The notes beneath the pieces were generated by a model. That model was given only the letters and a program-made list of their open reading frames with translations. It did no database searches and had not been told where the DNA came from. Shown piece after piece: positions 53,753-63,055 of a DNA stretch of 64,000 bases. The DNA is taken from assembly GCF_036759925.1 (NCBI RefSeq), contig NZ_JAPKIB010000001.1:62001-126000 (forward strand), in the 5' to 3' direction. The stretch comes from Kluyvera sp036759925. Lineage in GTDB: Bacteria > Pseudomonadota > Gammaproteobacteria > Enterobacterales > Enterobacteriaceae. The translations under genes were made by a program, and so were the position numbers. Position 1 is the stretch's first letter. Each line of letters starts with the position of its first letter.

Positions 53753-53992
53753 ATGAGCAAAACCAGCGTACGCATCGGCGCATTCGAAATTGATGATGCC
53801 GTGCTGCACGCCGAACAACACGGCGAGCGAACGTTAAGCATCCCTTGTAAGTCCGATCCCGATTTGTGCATGCAGTTAGATGCCTGGGATGCCGATATCA
53901 GCATCCCGGCCCTTCTTGATGGCGAACATTCGGTTCTCTATCGCAAACATTACGATCAACCGTCCGATGCCTGGGTTATGCGGCTTGTCTAA
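53753..53992 (+). CDS. yebV: Small protein YebV
   Basis: 79-residue homologue of E. coli YebV (78), starting MSKTSVRIGAFEIDDA and containing IPCKSDPDLCMQLDAWDAD. CGGAGAG ribosome site upstream. Function unknown; in E. coli it belongs to the RpoS-dependent small genes as I recall. In E. coli it is followed by yebW, absent here; the next gene is an lpxP-like gene on the opposite strand. Confidence 0.93.
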   Translation: MSKTSVRIGAFEIDDAVLHAEQHGERTLSIPCKSDPDLCMQLDAWDADISIPALLDGEHSVLYRKHYDQPSDAWVMRLV

Positions 53993-54001
53993 CCCAAAAA
54001 G

Positions 54002-54028
54002 AACCCGCCATCAGGCGGGTTATTTATT
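54002..54028. terminator. Terminator between yebV and the lpxP-like gene
   Basis: Stem AACCCGCC/GGCGGGTT followed by ATTTATTTTATTT on the plus strand, just after yebV and just before the convergent stop codon. Confidence 0.8.
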
Positions 54029-54964
54029 TTATTTGGCGTGTGGCACCGCTTTGTAGAGCGACGCTTCTCCCCGCGGTCTGGTTTTGAACCGACGATGCAC
54101 CCACAGATACTGCTCCGGCGCACGTAAAATCTCGCGCTCGATAATCTTGTTCATGTAGCTCGCCGCCGACACTTCATCCCCACAAGGATAATCGGTCATC
54201 GCTTCACTAATGTGCAGCGTGTAGCCCTTCACACCAGGTTTACGCACCATCGTCACGGTCAGCATCGCCGCTCCGGAGAGACGCGACAGCACGTTGGTAC
54301 CGTTGGTGGTGGCCGCTTCGCTCACCGAGAAGAACGGGGCAAATACGCTCCCTTTCGGGCCGTAATCCTGATCAGGTGCAAACCACACCGCTTCACCCGC
54401 TTTCAGCGCCTGGACCAGACCACGCAGGTTACGACGATCGATCATCGCTTTATTCGAACGCAGACGACCTGTGGTTTGTACCCACTCCATCAGCGGGTCG
54501 TTGTGCGGACGATAGGTTGCCATCATCGGACGGCACAGGCCCATCGCGCGGCCGCCTAATTCCAGCGACATAAAGTGCACGCCAACCACCATCACCCCAC
54601 GCTGCTCTTTCAGCGCGTGCATCAGGTTGGCATAGCCTTCAACATCAAACCATTTGCGCACACGCGCATCACTCCAGAACCAGGCCATACCGGTTTCGAT
54701 AAGCCCCATGCCCAGAGACATAAAGTTTTGTTCAATCAGTTTTTCGCGCTCGGCGGCATCCATGTGCGGGAAACAAAGCTCAATGTTGCGCGTAGCAATT
54801 TGCTCACGGCGTTTCAAAAAACGACGCGACGCTTTACCAACAGAGGTGCCGAGCAGATGCAGAAGCGGATAAGGGAGCTGGACCACCAGCCATAATAGAG
54901 CAAGCGCAAACCACTTCAGCCCATTGCGGGGATGAAGTAAACGAACATCAAAATTCTGGAACAT
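54029..54964 (-). CDS. lpxP: Lipid A palmitoleoyl/lauroyl acyltransferase, LpxP-like
   Basis: 311-residue member of the LpxL/LpxM/LpxP family that adds a secondary acyl chain to Kdo2-lipid IVA at the inner membrane. The catalytic HX4E motif is in VGVHFMSLELGGR. Segments KWFDVEG, MATYRPHNDPLMEWVQT and AAMLTVTMVRK match E. coli LpxP more than LpxL, so the cold-induced palmitoleoyl transferase is the best call. The second of two adjacent ATGs fits the GGAAG ribosome site. In E. coli lpxP lies at another locus; here it stands between yebV and a prophage, so it may be relocated or an extra copy. Confidence 0.83.
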   Translation of the reverse strand: MFQNFDVRLLHPRNGLKWFALALLWLVVQLPYPLLHLLGTSVGKASRRFLKRREQIATRNIELCFPHMDAAEREKLIEQNFMSLGMGLIETGMAWFWSDARVRKWFDVEGYANLMHALKEQRGVMVVGVHFMSLELGGRAMGLCRPMMATYRPHNDPLMEWVQTTGRLRSNKAMIDRRNLRGLVQALKAGEAVWFAPDQDYGPKGSVFAPFFSVSEAATTNGTNVLSRLSGAAMLTVTMVRKPGVKGYTLHISEAMTDYPCGDEVSAASYMNKIIEREILRAPEQYLWVHRRFKTRPRGEASLYKAVPHAK

Positions 54965-55813
54965 CATTTCTTCCGGGTAACGTGGAGCACTGCACAAGGT
55001 AACGCATAAGGAAAAAAACGAGTCCGTTCATCAGTCTTTAAGCGGTACGTATGAGTGTTTGACAGTACTGCGTTCGACAAATTCACTGCCCGGACGTTTA
55101 TTTACAAAACGGCAGAAAACAGAGATGTGATGCGGCGTGGCAGGCTGTGGCTTAACTCGCCGCAAGCATGCGCTTTTTCTTCAAAAAAAAATAGCGATTT
55201 TTATTCACGAGTTGAAATAAATATTCGAATAGTGAGCATAAATATAATTAGCGTGATGGGCATAATGACGAACAAAATGATTCTGCGGCAATTTTCCTTC
55301 TTTCTCGCACCAGCCTCACATTTTTACAGAAAATTTTTTTTGCTAAATGACACAAAAATACTTGGATGCGGCCGCGAATCTGTTTACATTGGTTTAACAA
55401 GCACGCGAGCAGCACATCGTGTTTGCCCTGCGGAAGGGAAACTGCAGATAAAAAGAGACCGAAAACGATTCCTGTTTACCCGCCAATGCAACAAACCCAA
55501 GTTAAAACAACAACTTACAACTAAAAACCACCCGAAAAACACTTACCATTCCTGCTCATTCTGCTCATTAAATATCAGACTGTTACCGTTAAGTTCGGGA
55601 TCGTGACGAGGAAAGTTCGTGCGTGCTACCCGGCAGATCAGCAAAACGAAATCTGATCTCCGCCTCACCGGTTTTGAGTTGTTTTGCGCTAATTTTTTGC
55701 CCCATGGGTGCAACATCACGCAGAAGGCACTGGCGGCCACTCAATATCCGACGCCACATCCAGTTCGAGAGCATTCGACTCCTCACGGACAACTACCAGA
55801 CAATCGCCTTTCC
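54965..55813. other. AT-rich host-prophage junction region
   Basis: About 850 bp with no supported gene. The left part must hold the lpxP-like promoter. From about 55160 to 55560 the sequence is strongly AT-rich. On the minus strand at 55589-55705 a 38-codon frame (MGQKISAKQLKTGEAEIRFR) and just before it a frame ending EWPPVPSA have coding-like composition and continue directly from the tail-fibre end, so they are probably phage remnants. The prophage attachment site should lie in this interval; no tRNA gene is visible and the core cannot be named without the other end. Confidence 0.5.
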
Positions 55814-55816
55814 TTA

Positions 55817-55954
55817 GTCTTTTTTCAGTGCCTTTATCTCATCTTTCAACGCATCAACTTCTTTCCGCAGCGCCTTAGCGTAACCCAACAGGTCCATAAC
55901 GATTGGGTTAACATCCACGCTCGGACGGTCGCGGTACTTCGCCCCATCATTAAT
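55817..55954 (-). CDS. Coiled-coil small frame after the tail fibre gene (candidate)
   Basis: Directly behind the tail fibre stop, in another phase, a 46-codon open stretch reads GAKYRDRPSVDVNP and then a strongly helical, heptad-like LLGYAKALRKEVDALKDEIK before the stop. The first possible standard start is a GTG at 55918, giving 34 residues; initiation at ATT or by reinitiation at the fibre stop is conceivable. Its composition resembles the C-terminal tails of phage tail proteins with chaperone or trimerisation helices, so it could be a separate small gene or the shifted end of the fibre gene. Confidence 0.4.
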
Positions 55955-57470
55955 TCATTCGAACATCTTCGGCGTCTCCCACCAATTCTGCTTTATTGTC
56001 ACCAGACATCATCTCTTTTTCGGCCTTTTCCTTTGCGATGTTGTACTTGCTATCCTGCGGCATCTCCACACGCAACGATACGAATACTCCAGTGGGAATG
56101 TCGCGAGGGCTGCCGTCAGAATAGCCGTCTACAATATTCCGCGCGAATACCGGCGCGGTGCTGTGCTCGCGGTGATACGTGCGCAAGACGATATCTCCGG
56201 TGCTTTCTACGTCGTAATTCACCCAGATTTGCGGCTGCCCGTTAATGTCTTTTGGTACTTCAATGCCACCGGCCATACCGCCCCATGCTAAATCTGAATT
56301 AAGCCCCAGACAGCCAGAAACAAGGTAAACACCCTCCGCTTCACGCACAACAGTAACGCCCTCTGATTCTTCGTTGGTTTCAGAGTTGCCGCTGCCGAAA
56401 ATCTTAACAATGGGCGATGCTTTTTTGATGAATCCGTTTGCGTCCACTGTTGTATTTTTATCGCTCAGCAACGCAGCCCAGCCTCTAAAAGCGGCGCCCC
56501 CGAATTGATTGCGGACGTGCACATCACACACCGCCTCATTGCTAAACATTAGCTGAGTGCAGTATCCCTCGTTACCGCCATATCGCAGAGCCAGTAAATG
56601 ACCCCATCCATATGCTTTGCTAGTACTAAAAGCTTTTGTAGGCCAGTCCGTGACGTTCGCCACGCCCGCCGTAGTTACATTATTTGTGTAAGACTCCCCC
56701 GCAGACCCAGGCCGCCCAACATAGTCTGTTAGTGCTGTTGCGGTGGTTGGTATAACTGCACCATTATTAATGAAAGTTTTGAGGTTTACAGCGGCGGCGG
56801 TTGCATCTGCCGCACCTGTACCTCCCCTGTTCATGGGTAGCGGGAGGAATACTTTTGCGGTGATGTCGTAAGCCCCCCAATCTGAATTGGTGACAATTAT
56901 CTTTTTTGTCCCATCAGGTGATTTAACATTTGTTTCCGTTGATGTTTGCTCAACGCGTTCTAACTGTAAGTTAGTACGTGCCGCCGGTGCATCCTTTCCC
57001 CCAGTCCCGCCCTGGGCGACAGATAGCGCTGTAGTCAATCCGCTGAGGCTGGTGATATCCTTGTTCGCCCCTTTCTTCGCCAGCGATTGCTGGCCAGGAA
57101 CCGTGACGGCAACACCGTTAATCGTGATGGTGACATCTGCACTGCCATTCATCACATCAGCAAACCCGCTGATATTTTTCTGGTAAAGCGTGAACGTCTC
57201 CGCAATATCCTGCGCCAGACCATCAACACTCAGGCTGTCACTGAGCAGGATAGCGAACTTCGTACCGGCGGCGAGCGCGGGGCTGGCAGCTGGCGTGACG
57301 GAAAGGCTGGTTGCGCTACCAACTGCGGTAATCTGAAATACCTGGACGGGGTTGCTCATTGCAATAACGGTACAACCAACACGAATCAGTGAACCCGATG
57401 CCGTGAAGTTGGTACCAGTGCCAGTGAGCGTGCTGCCGCTGATAGCGATAGTGCCTGTTGTGTAAATCAT
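55950..57470 (-). CDS. Prophage tail fibre protein
   Basis: 506 residues from ATG 57470 (MIYTTGTIAISGSTLTGTG) with CCGGAG upstream. The N-terminal part (to about 200) is the Gly/Thr/Ser-rich shaft-attachment region common in enterobacterial lambdoid tail fibres, containing GGTGGKDAPAARTNL-type repeats that recur as RGGTGAADATAAAVNL. The C-terminal part (about 330-506) has a receptor-type beta region and ends in a charged helix. It should mediate host recognition together with J. It follows J, separated by an intrinsic hairpin. Confidence 0.88.
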   Translation of the reverse strand: MIYTTGTIAISGSTLTGTGTNFTASGSLIRVGCTVIAMSNPVQVFQITAVGSATSLSVTPAASPALAAGTKFAILLSDSLSVDGLAQDIAETFTLYQKNISGFADVMNGSADVTITINGVAVTVPGQQSLAKKGANKDITSLSGLTTALSVAQGGTGGKDAPAARTNLQLERVEQTSTETNVKSPDGTKKIIVTNSDWGAYDITAKVFLPLPMNRGGTGAADATAAAVNLKTFINNGAVIPTTATALTDYVGRPGSAGESYTNNVTTAGVANVTDWPTKAFSTSKAYGWGHLLALRYGGNEGYCTQLMFSNEAVCDVHVRNQFGGAAFRGWAALLSDKNTTVDANGFIKKASPIVKIFGSGNSETNEESEGVTVVREAEGVYLVSGCLGLNSDLAWGGMAGGIEVPKDINGQPQIWVNYDVESTGDIVLRTYHREHSTAPVFARNIVDGYSDGSPRDIPTGVFVSLRVEMPQDSKYNIAKEKAEKEMMSGDNKAELVGDAEDVRMN

Positions 57471-57484
57471 ATTTTCTCCGGGCA

Positions 57485-57512
57485 ATAAAAAGCCCATCTG
57501 GATAGATGGGCT
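57485..57512 (-). terminator. Intrinsic hairpin between J and the tail fibre gene
   Basis: On the minus strand AGCCCATCT-ATCC-AGATGGGCT is followed by TTTTATTG, eight bases after the J stop and fifteen before the fibre ATG. Confidence 0.8.
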
Positions 57513-57519
57513 GTTGTTG

Positions 57520-60500
57520 TTAGCTAAATGCCCCAGCATTCGCGCGGGACGCGGTGACTATCAAATCACCGAATACAATAGAGTCGCCGACTAAGTTCTG
57601 GCGTAGACAACGAAGCGTTATCGTCCTTCTGTTTTTATCTGCCGGGATCGTAACCGAATGGGTTATAAACCCGGTAACTACCCCAGCAGCCGCCCCCGAA
57701 GTTCCCGCCCCCGCCTCGAATTGATACGCGACTTTACTACCGTTTATCGTGAGCTCGAGGATGATCGATGCCTGCGCAGAAGTGTTCGCCGGTCGACCCG
57801 CGCACATATACTGCGCGGTAATCACCATCTCATAACCTGAGTTTGTATAATAAACCGAACGCGTGTTATCCCCATTTTGCGACCATGTATTAGCGTATGA
57901 CCTTTGCGCAACCACGTCGCCGATGAAACTTGTGGCTTCAACCGTCCCTTTAAATGATCCGCTAGTGGCGTTTACTTTCCCGGTAAACTCGCCGTCAGTG
58001 GCATACACCTTGCCGCGAACAGTAACGCTATTCAGCTCTGCGTTGCCGCTTTTTGGTAAATTCCAGCCAGTTCCTTTTTCCCCCGATACAAAACCATCAG
58101 ATTTCAGCGAGTCAGTAATTTTCCCGAACTCAATGCTGGCATTTCGGAAAAAGGCATCATTGAAGAATGCCTGTCCGCCCTGAATAACGAATGGCAAAGT
58201 TACAGTGCCACCTGCCTGCGTCATCACAGCAAATTGGTCTGCCACGAACAGTACCTGCGACTGCATTCCAGACGGCGTGTTCTCAACGCCAATCCCCATG
58301 CCAGCGACGTACTGTCGCCCATTGGAGTCAACAGCGACCTTGATGCTGTACATCGCATTAAGATCACCATTTACGTTCGCAATCGCCTCCGCATTTGTGG
58401 TAATGGCAGAAGTGTGCCCGTTCACAGTTGCAGTGATGGCATTTATCTGGGTAGCCGTTGCCTGCTGGTAGGTCGATACTGTCTGGCTCAGGCTATTGAT
58501 TGACGCCTTGTTATTGTTGACGTCAGTTTGAACCGTCAGGATGGCTTGAGCCGTAGCCTCCCTGTCGTTTGCTGCGGCGTTATCAAGGCGATTAATACTG
58601 GCATTACTGTCACGATACTGCGCGCTAAGAGTCATCCGCTGGTTAACTTGCGCCAGCGTACTGGTGATCAGCGCAATGGCCGTGTTCTGGATGCCCCCCT
58701 TAATGGTACCGACCTGTCCGCTCTGGTCCGCGAGTTGTGCTGACACCTCATCGAATCTTGAAGCCGTAGCGGAATCAAGCGTTGTAACAACCTGATCCAG
58801 TGATGAGATATCCGCCGCGTTCTGCCCTGACTTCCTGTCAGCCTCATCAGCCTTATCAGCTGCAGCTTGTGTGGCGGCCGATAACTTATTTACGGCCTGC
58901 GCACGGGCTTCGCTTTCCGTGACGACGGCCTGGCGAACTTCGGTAATATCCGCAGCATTTTTCGCAGTGCCATCGGCGTTCTCACCAACCCTGACTTCGA
59001 GACGGGAGACATCCGAGACACGCGCCTCCGTTTCAGTAGCAACAGCCTGGCGAATATCCGTGATGCCTGCACTGTTCTCGCTTGTCTTCGCCTCCAGACG
59101 GGTAACATCACTCACGCGTGCATCCGTTTCGGTTGCGATGGCCTGGGTGGTGCGCTCGATCCCCGCTTTATTGTCGCCATACTGCACGCTCATACGCTGG
59201 GACAGACTGGTCTGCGCCAGCGTGTTGGTGATCAGCGCGATGGAGGTGTTCTGAATGCTGCCCTCCGCACGGTCCGTTCTGGCTGTCAACTCCTCAAACC
59301 GCGAGGCAGTGGACGAGTCAAGACTGGTGACAGCCTGCGTAAGGCGCTGCACGCCAGCGGCGTTATCGCCGGTTTTGGCCGTCAGCTCATCTACTTCCTG
59401 CGCACGAGCATCCGTCTCCGTCGCTATCGCCTGGCGGACTTCGGTGATATCAGCAGCGTTTTTCGCGGTGCCGTCGGCATTCTCGCCAACCCTGACTTCG
59501 AGCCGGGAGACATCCGAAACGCGCGCTTCGGTCTCGGTGGTAATAACCTCCCTGAGTTGTTCGAATTTCGCAGAGTTGCTTCCGTTCTGTGCAGATTGTC
59601 GGGTAACAACATCAGCAATGGAAAGGGAGTTATGAATGATTGACTCGGCGGTCTGCCTGGTGGCTGCCGCAGCTGCCGCAATGCTGTCTGACTGGCTCAG
59701 GATGTCTCCGGCCATCGTTTCAGCGTCTGCGATCAGCTTATCCGTTGTCGTCTTGTTGGCTTTTACAGCCTCAGCAAGGTCATCGGCATTGTCTTTGACG
59801 GCCTGAACCAACCCGGCAACGGTCTCATTGTTGTCGATCGCGTTCTCAACCAAATCTTTGAACAGATCGGTTTCTTTAATCTGCTCAAATACAGCATCCG
59901 TAATATCAGACACATCAGTGCTGGACTGTCCGCGAACCCAATTGATATACCCCGATTCATTACCCGTTCGGTCTACCAGTTGAGCGCGATACCAGAAAAT
60001 TTGCCCAGCCTTCAGCCCCATCTGCTGGTAACGTTTCTGCGGATATGGCACGTCGGCCAGCAGAATGGCATCGCCATCACTACCGGTCAGGCTGTACTGA
60101 ATTTCAGTTTTCAGCGTATCGTCAGTGTTAGCCGGAAAGTCCCAGTTAAGCTCAATACCAAGCACAACATCATCGGACGCAGTAAAGCCCACCGGCTTCG
60201 GCGGGTTCCCTACTTTCCCGGTCAACGTCACCTCTTTCGAATAACCCCATCCTGACGAGATTTCGGCGGCGTTTATCGCACGAACGCGCACCAGGTACCG
60301 GCCAGCATAGATGGATTCAACCTCGAAACTGGTCGTCGAGCTGCGCGGCACGTTTACCCAGTTGCCGTCGTCGCGGCGCCATTGCGCCTCATAGGCGATA
60401 GCGTTATCAACGACGGACCAGGTAGCGCGCAGCGTTGCAACACTGATGCCCTGCTGTACAACGGAATAGCTATCAATGGCAATGTCATCAGGCGCTGACT

Positions 60501-62358
60501 GGTTGCCAGGCGGAATGACACTGACAGGCCGCTGGTCAATGATGGCGCCATTGTCGATACGGGCATACTTATCCGGGTCATGGGCCGCGCCGGTGATGGT
60601 AAACGTACCGTCGTTATTATCGGCAACGCTGACGACACGGTATTGCTGGGCATAGAGCTCATCCGATTCGACAACCCACACGCATTCCGGCTCCGGCGTT
60701 TCGCTGAATACCGTTGTAACGGTAATCTTGTTGCCGTTTTTCGCCTGAATCGTTCGGCTCTGCGCCGCACCAGATGGCAGGTTGATAATCAAACGGTCGC
60801 CAGCAGCGGCGTCGGCCGCTCGGTCCAGTTCGATAACCCGACCATTCACCGAACGAATACGGCCGCCGGTCACCTTCCCGGAAAGCAACTCATCTGCGAC
60901 CGCAATAATGTAGCCAGGTTGCGGAATATTGCCGTCCAGGCCGACGGAGAACGTAACCACCCGGTCTTTGTTATTGGTGAGGATCCCCCAGCGCCCTTTG
61001 CGGTTCGCTTCTGATTGCCGGGTGCAGCCAATAGCGGTCACTTCCAGCTGATTGAAGCCATAGCGCGCCACAAGCTGCTGCTCAAACACGGGCTCCATAG
61101 CATCAGCGTAAGCGTTATCTGGATCAGACCAGGAAACCAGTGCGTTTGTATAGCGCGTTTTAGTGGTGCTGCTGGCGTAAGTGAACTGGCCGTCGATGAC
61201 GTTCGCCCGCGTGTAGGAAAAATCGATGTCACGTGGCATATCTGCCAGCGCCACAATCTGATCGCCGCCCCAGTAAGTCATACCACGGAAAATCGCGGCA
61301 AAGTCACGCAGCACGGTGTAAGCGTCGTTCCGGTCCTGAACGTACACGTTACAGGTATAGCGCGGCTCCGTCCCGTTACCCCCCTTCCCGTCCGGTACCA
61401 GCTGGTCACAATACTGGGCCACTTCATACAGCGACCATTTATCGATATTGGCTGCTGTCAGACGATTACCCAGCCCGAACCGATCGCTGAGCACAAGGTC
61501 GTAAAAAATCCATGCTGGGTTATCTGTCCATGCCCATTTAAACGCCCCGGTCCAGGTGCCGAGATAGCTTCTGGTTGCCGGGTCGTAGTTGTCCGGCACA
61601 CGGATCACCCGCATTTTCGGCTCACAGGAGATCTGCGGAATAGAGCCGTTAAACTGACTCGAATCAAATTCGATGTAGAGCAGCGCGGTATTTGGATAAC
61701 GCAGCTTCGCATCAATCACTTCCGTGTAGCTTTGCAGCGTCATCGTGTCGCCGACTTTGGCGCTGTTTGCATCAGCCGTGAGCTTGCGCAGGCGCAGTGT
61801 CCAGGTGCTGCCAGCCTGAGGCAAATCGATGCGATGACTGCGCTCATAGCCAGTGGTTGTTTTACCTGATACCCGAGTACTCAGAACCGTTTTCCATGTG
61901 CCGCCGTCAGTCTGCAGGTCAATGGCATAGTTGATGGTGTACCCCACCAGGTCGCCGTTATCCTGCTGCTTATACAGCGAGGGCCACTTAATGCGCAGGC
62001 GAACAGCAGAAAGCAATGTGTTCGTAAAAGTACGGGTCCAGGCGGTAGCGCTGGATATCTCGACCCCCATATTAATTTCGTTTTCCGAGCCCGGGATCCC
62101 CTGAATGTATTTTTGAGCCTGCGTGCCTGACCGAAATTCCCAGACAACGCCACTAAAGTTTTTCGATCCATCAGCGTTCTCCAGCGGCGTTCCATCGAGA
62201 TAGATATCTTTCCCGGTTAAACCACCAGCAAACTCCCCCTCGCCTAAGGCAATAAGGAGTTTCGCTTTTGCGACAGACTGGAGATCATCTGGTTGTTCTG
62301 TTGGTGTCCGGCTTTTCGAACCGCCACCCTTCTGCCCAGTGATTTTTCTCGGCGCCAT
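57520..62358 (-). CDS. J: Prophage tail tip host-specificity protein J
   Basis: 1612 residues, longer than lambda J (1132). N-terminal and central tail-tip domains carry DLQSVAKAKLLIALGEGEFAGG, the FKWAWTDNPAWIFYDLVLSDR segment and fibronectin type III-like modules near 620-800. From about 860 to 1330 a long coiled-coil with imperfect internal repeats follows (ATETDARVSDVTRLEAKT, SRLEVRVGENADGTAKNAAD appears twice, 167 residues apart). The C-terminal 250 residues (after AMYSIKVAVDSNGRQYVAG) form the receptor-proximal region. It forms the tail tip and binds the outer membrane receptor. Same K-I-J order as lambda. Confidence 0.95.
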   Translation of the reverse strand: MAPRKITGQKGGGSKSRTPTEQPDDLQSVAKAKLLIALGEGEFAGGLTGKDIYLDGTPLENADGSKNFSGVVWEFRSGTQAQKYIQGIPGSENEINMGVEISSATAWTRTFTNTLLSAVRLRIKWPSLYKQQDNGDLVGYTINYAIDLQTDGGTWKTVLSTRVSGKTTTGYERSHRIDLPQAGSTWTLRLRKLTADANSAKVGDTMTLQSYTEVIDAKLRYPNTALLYIEFDSSQFNGSIPQISCEPKMRVIRVPDNYDPATRSYLGTWTGAFKWAWTDNPAWIFYDLVLSDRFGLGNRLTAANIDKWSLYEVAQYCDQLVPDGKGGNGTEPRYTCNVYVQDRNDAYTVLRDFAAIFRGMTYWGGDQIVALADMPRDIDFSYTRANVIDGQFTYASSTTKTRYTNALVSWSDPDNAYADAMEPVFEQQLVARYGFNQLEVTAIGCTRQSEANRKGRWGILTNNKDRVVTFSVGLDGNIPQPGYIIAVADELLSGKVTGGRIRSVNGRVIELDRAADAAAGDRLIINLPSGAAQSRTIQAKNGNKITVTTVFSETPEPECVWVVESDELYAQQYRVVSVADNNDGTFTITGAAHDPDKYARIDNGAIIDQRPVSVIPPGNQSAPDDIAIDSYSVVQQGISVATLRATWSVVDNAIAYEAQWRRDDGNWVNVPRSSTTSFEVESIYAGRYLVRVRAINAAEISSGWGYSKEVTLTGKVGNPPKPVGFTASDDVVLGIELNWDFPANTDDTLKTEIQYSLTGSDGDAILLADVPYPQKRYQQMGLKAGQIFWYRAQLVDRTGNESGYINWVRGQSSTDVSDITDAVFEQIKETDLFKDLVENAIDNNETVAGLVQAVKDNADDLAEAVKANKTTTDKLIADAETMAGDILSQSDSIAAAAAATRQTAESIIHNSLSIADVVTRQSAQNGSNSAKFEQLREVITTETEARVSDVSRLEVRVGENADGTAKNAADITEVRQAIATETDARAQEVDELTAKTGDNAAGVQRLTQAVTSLDSSTASRFEELTARTDRAEGSIQNTSIALITNTLAQTSLSQRMSVQYGDNKAGIERTTQAIATETDARVSDVTRLEAKTSENSAGITDIRQAVATETEARVSDVSRLEVRVGENADGTAKNAADITEVRQAVVTESEARAQAVNKLSAATQAAADKADEADRKSGQNAADISSLDQVVTTLDSATASRFDEVSAQLADQSGQVGTIKGGIQNTAIALITSTLAQVNQRMTLSAQYRDSNASINRLDNAAANDREATAQAILTVQTDVNNNKASINSLSQTVSTYQQATATQINAITATVNGHTSAITTNAEAIANVNGDLNAMYSIKVAVDSNGRQYVAGMGIGVENTPSGMQSQVLFVADQFAVMTQAGGTVTLPFVIQGGQAFFNDAFFRNASIEFGKITDSLKSDGFVSGEKGTGWNLPKSGNAELNSVTVRGKVYATDGEFTGKVNATSGSFKGTVEATSFIGDVVAQRSYANTWSQNGDNTRSVYYTNSGYEMVITAQYMCAGRPANTSAQASIILELTINGSKVAYQFEAGAGTSGAAAGVVTGFITHSVTIPADKNRRTITLRCLRQNLVGDSIVFGDLIVTASRANAGAFS

Positions 62359-62369
62359 ACTTCACCCAT

Positions 62370-62392
62370 AAAAAAACCACCCGCAGGTGGTT
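62370..62392 (-). terminator. Intrinsic hairpin between I and J
   Basis: On the minus strand AACCACC-TGC-GGGTGGTT followed by an uninterrupted T-run, ending only about 12 bases before the J start codon. Confidence 0.8.
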
Positions 62393-62409
62393 GTTAGAAA
62401 AGAAAGTTA

Positions 62410-62997
62410 TTACTGTTTGTCTTCGACATAGATGCCCGCAGAAATAATCGCTCCACCAATTCTGCGTCGTCCATATCCCAGAGGAACAGGGTTACCTTGG
62501 GCTGTCGTGTTGGTCACGCCGCCAAAGGCGTAGGAAGCCCGATTATCGGCATCCTGTTTACTGGCGAGCCCAGCAGGTTGTGGAGAGAGCATCTGGACAA
62601 TCCCTCCTAAAGCCATTGATGCGCCAGCTGCAAACATAATATTGCTGGCTGCAATGCCAAGACCTGGCACCCATATTGAAGCGGCTACAAGGACAACCCC
62701 CAGAATGGTTTGTAACAACCCTGCTTTCTTGCTTCCAATAATTACAGGCACTATTCTGATTACATCCTCTGTTATTTGAAAGCCAAAGTCATCGAGTCCA
62801 ATATTTTTGCTTCCTCTATAAACGGCATAGGTTAAACCACGGGCTTTACTCGTATTTAAAAACTGTTCAAATCCCTTTATGGTATGCCGCAATGCTCTAA
62901 TAGCCTCTGATGTATTAGCGACAATGCGCATGTGTTCTTTACCGAAATTCTTTCTTAGAACACCAAACAGTTCAATTTTAATTAATGAGCCATTCAT
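62410..62997 (-). CDS. Prophage tail assembly protein I
   Basis: 195 residues from ATG 62997 (MNGSLIKIELFGVLRKNFG), preceded by TTAGGTG. Homologue of lambda gpI (TipI), a tail-tip assembly factor, with the ubiquitin-like N-terminal domain (to about 100; VIRIVPVIIGSKK) and a hydrophobic middle (GVVLVAASIWVPGLGIAA), then a C-terminal GNPVPLGYGRRRIGGAIISAGI that resembles the conserved end of the family. Between a lipoprotein gene and J. Confidence 0.9.
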   Translation of the reverse strand: MNGSLIKIELFGVLRKNFGKEHMRIVANTSEAIRALRHTIKGFEQFLNTSKARGLTYAVYRGSKNIGLDDFGFQITEDVIRIVPVIIGSKKAGLLQTILGVVLVAASIWVPGLGIAASNIMFAAGASMALGGIVQMLSPQPAGLASKQDADNRASYAFGGVTNTTAQGNPVPLGYGRRRIGGAIISAGIYVEDKQ

Positions 62998-63014
62998 TTT
63001 AAGCACCTAAATAA

Positions 63015-63041
63015 AAGGCCACACAAGGTGGCCTTTTATTC
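63015..63041 (-). terminator. Intrinsic hairpin between the lipoprotein gene and I
   Basis: On the minus strand AAGGCCACC-TTGT-GTGGCCTT, followed by TTATTTA (the run extends to about 63008), about ten bases before the I start. Confidence 0.75.
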
Positions 63042-63055
63042 TATCTGTTAGTGAA

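Noticed and set aside
55055..55606. 183-codon open frame on the plus strand in the junction region
   Set aside because: AT-rich with Lys/Asn/Phe-heavy composition, no ribosome site, no recognisable domain, and antisense to the likely lpxP promoter and phage fragments.
61015..61869. 284-codon plus-strand frame inside J
   Set aside because: Antisense to the J gene, which is continuous and recognisable along its length.
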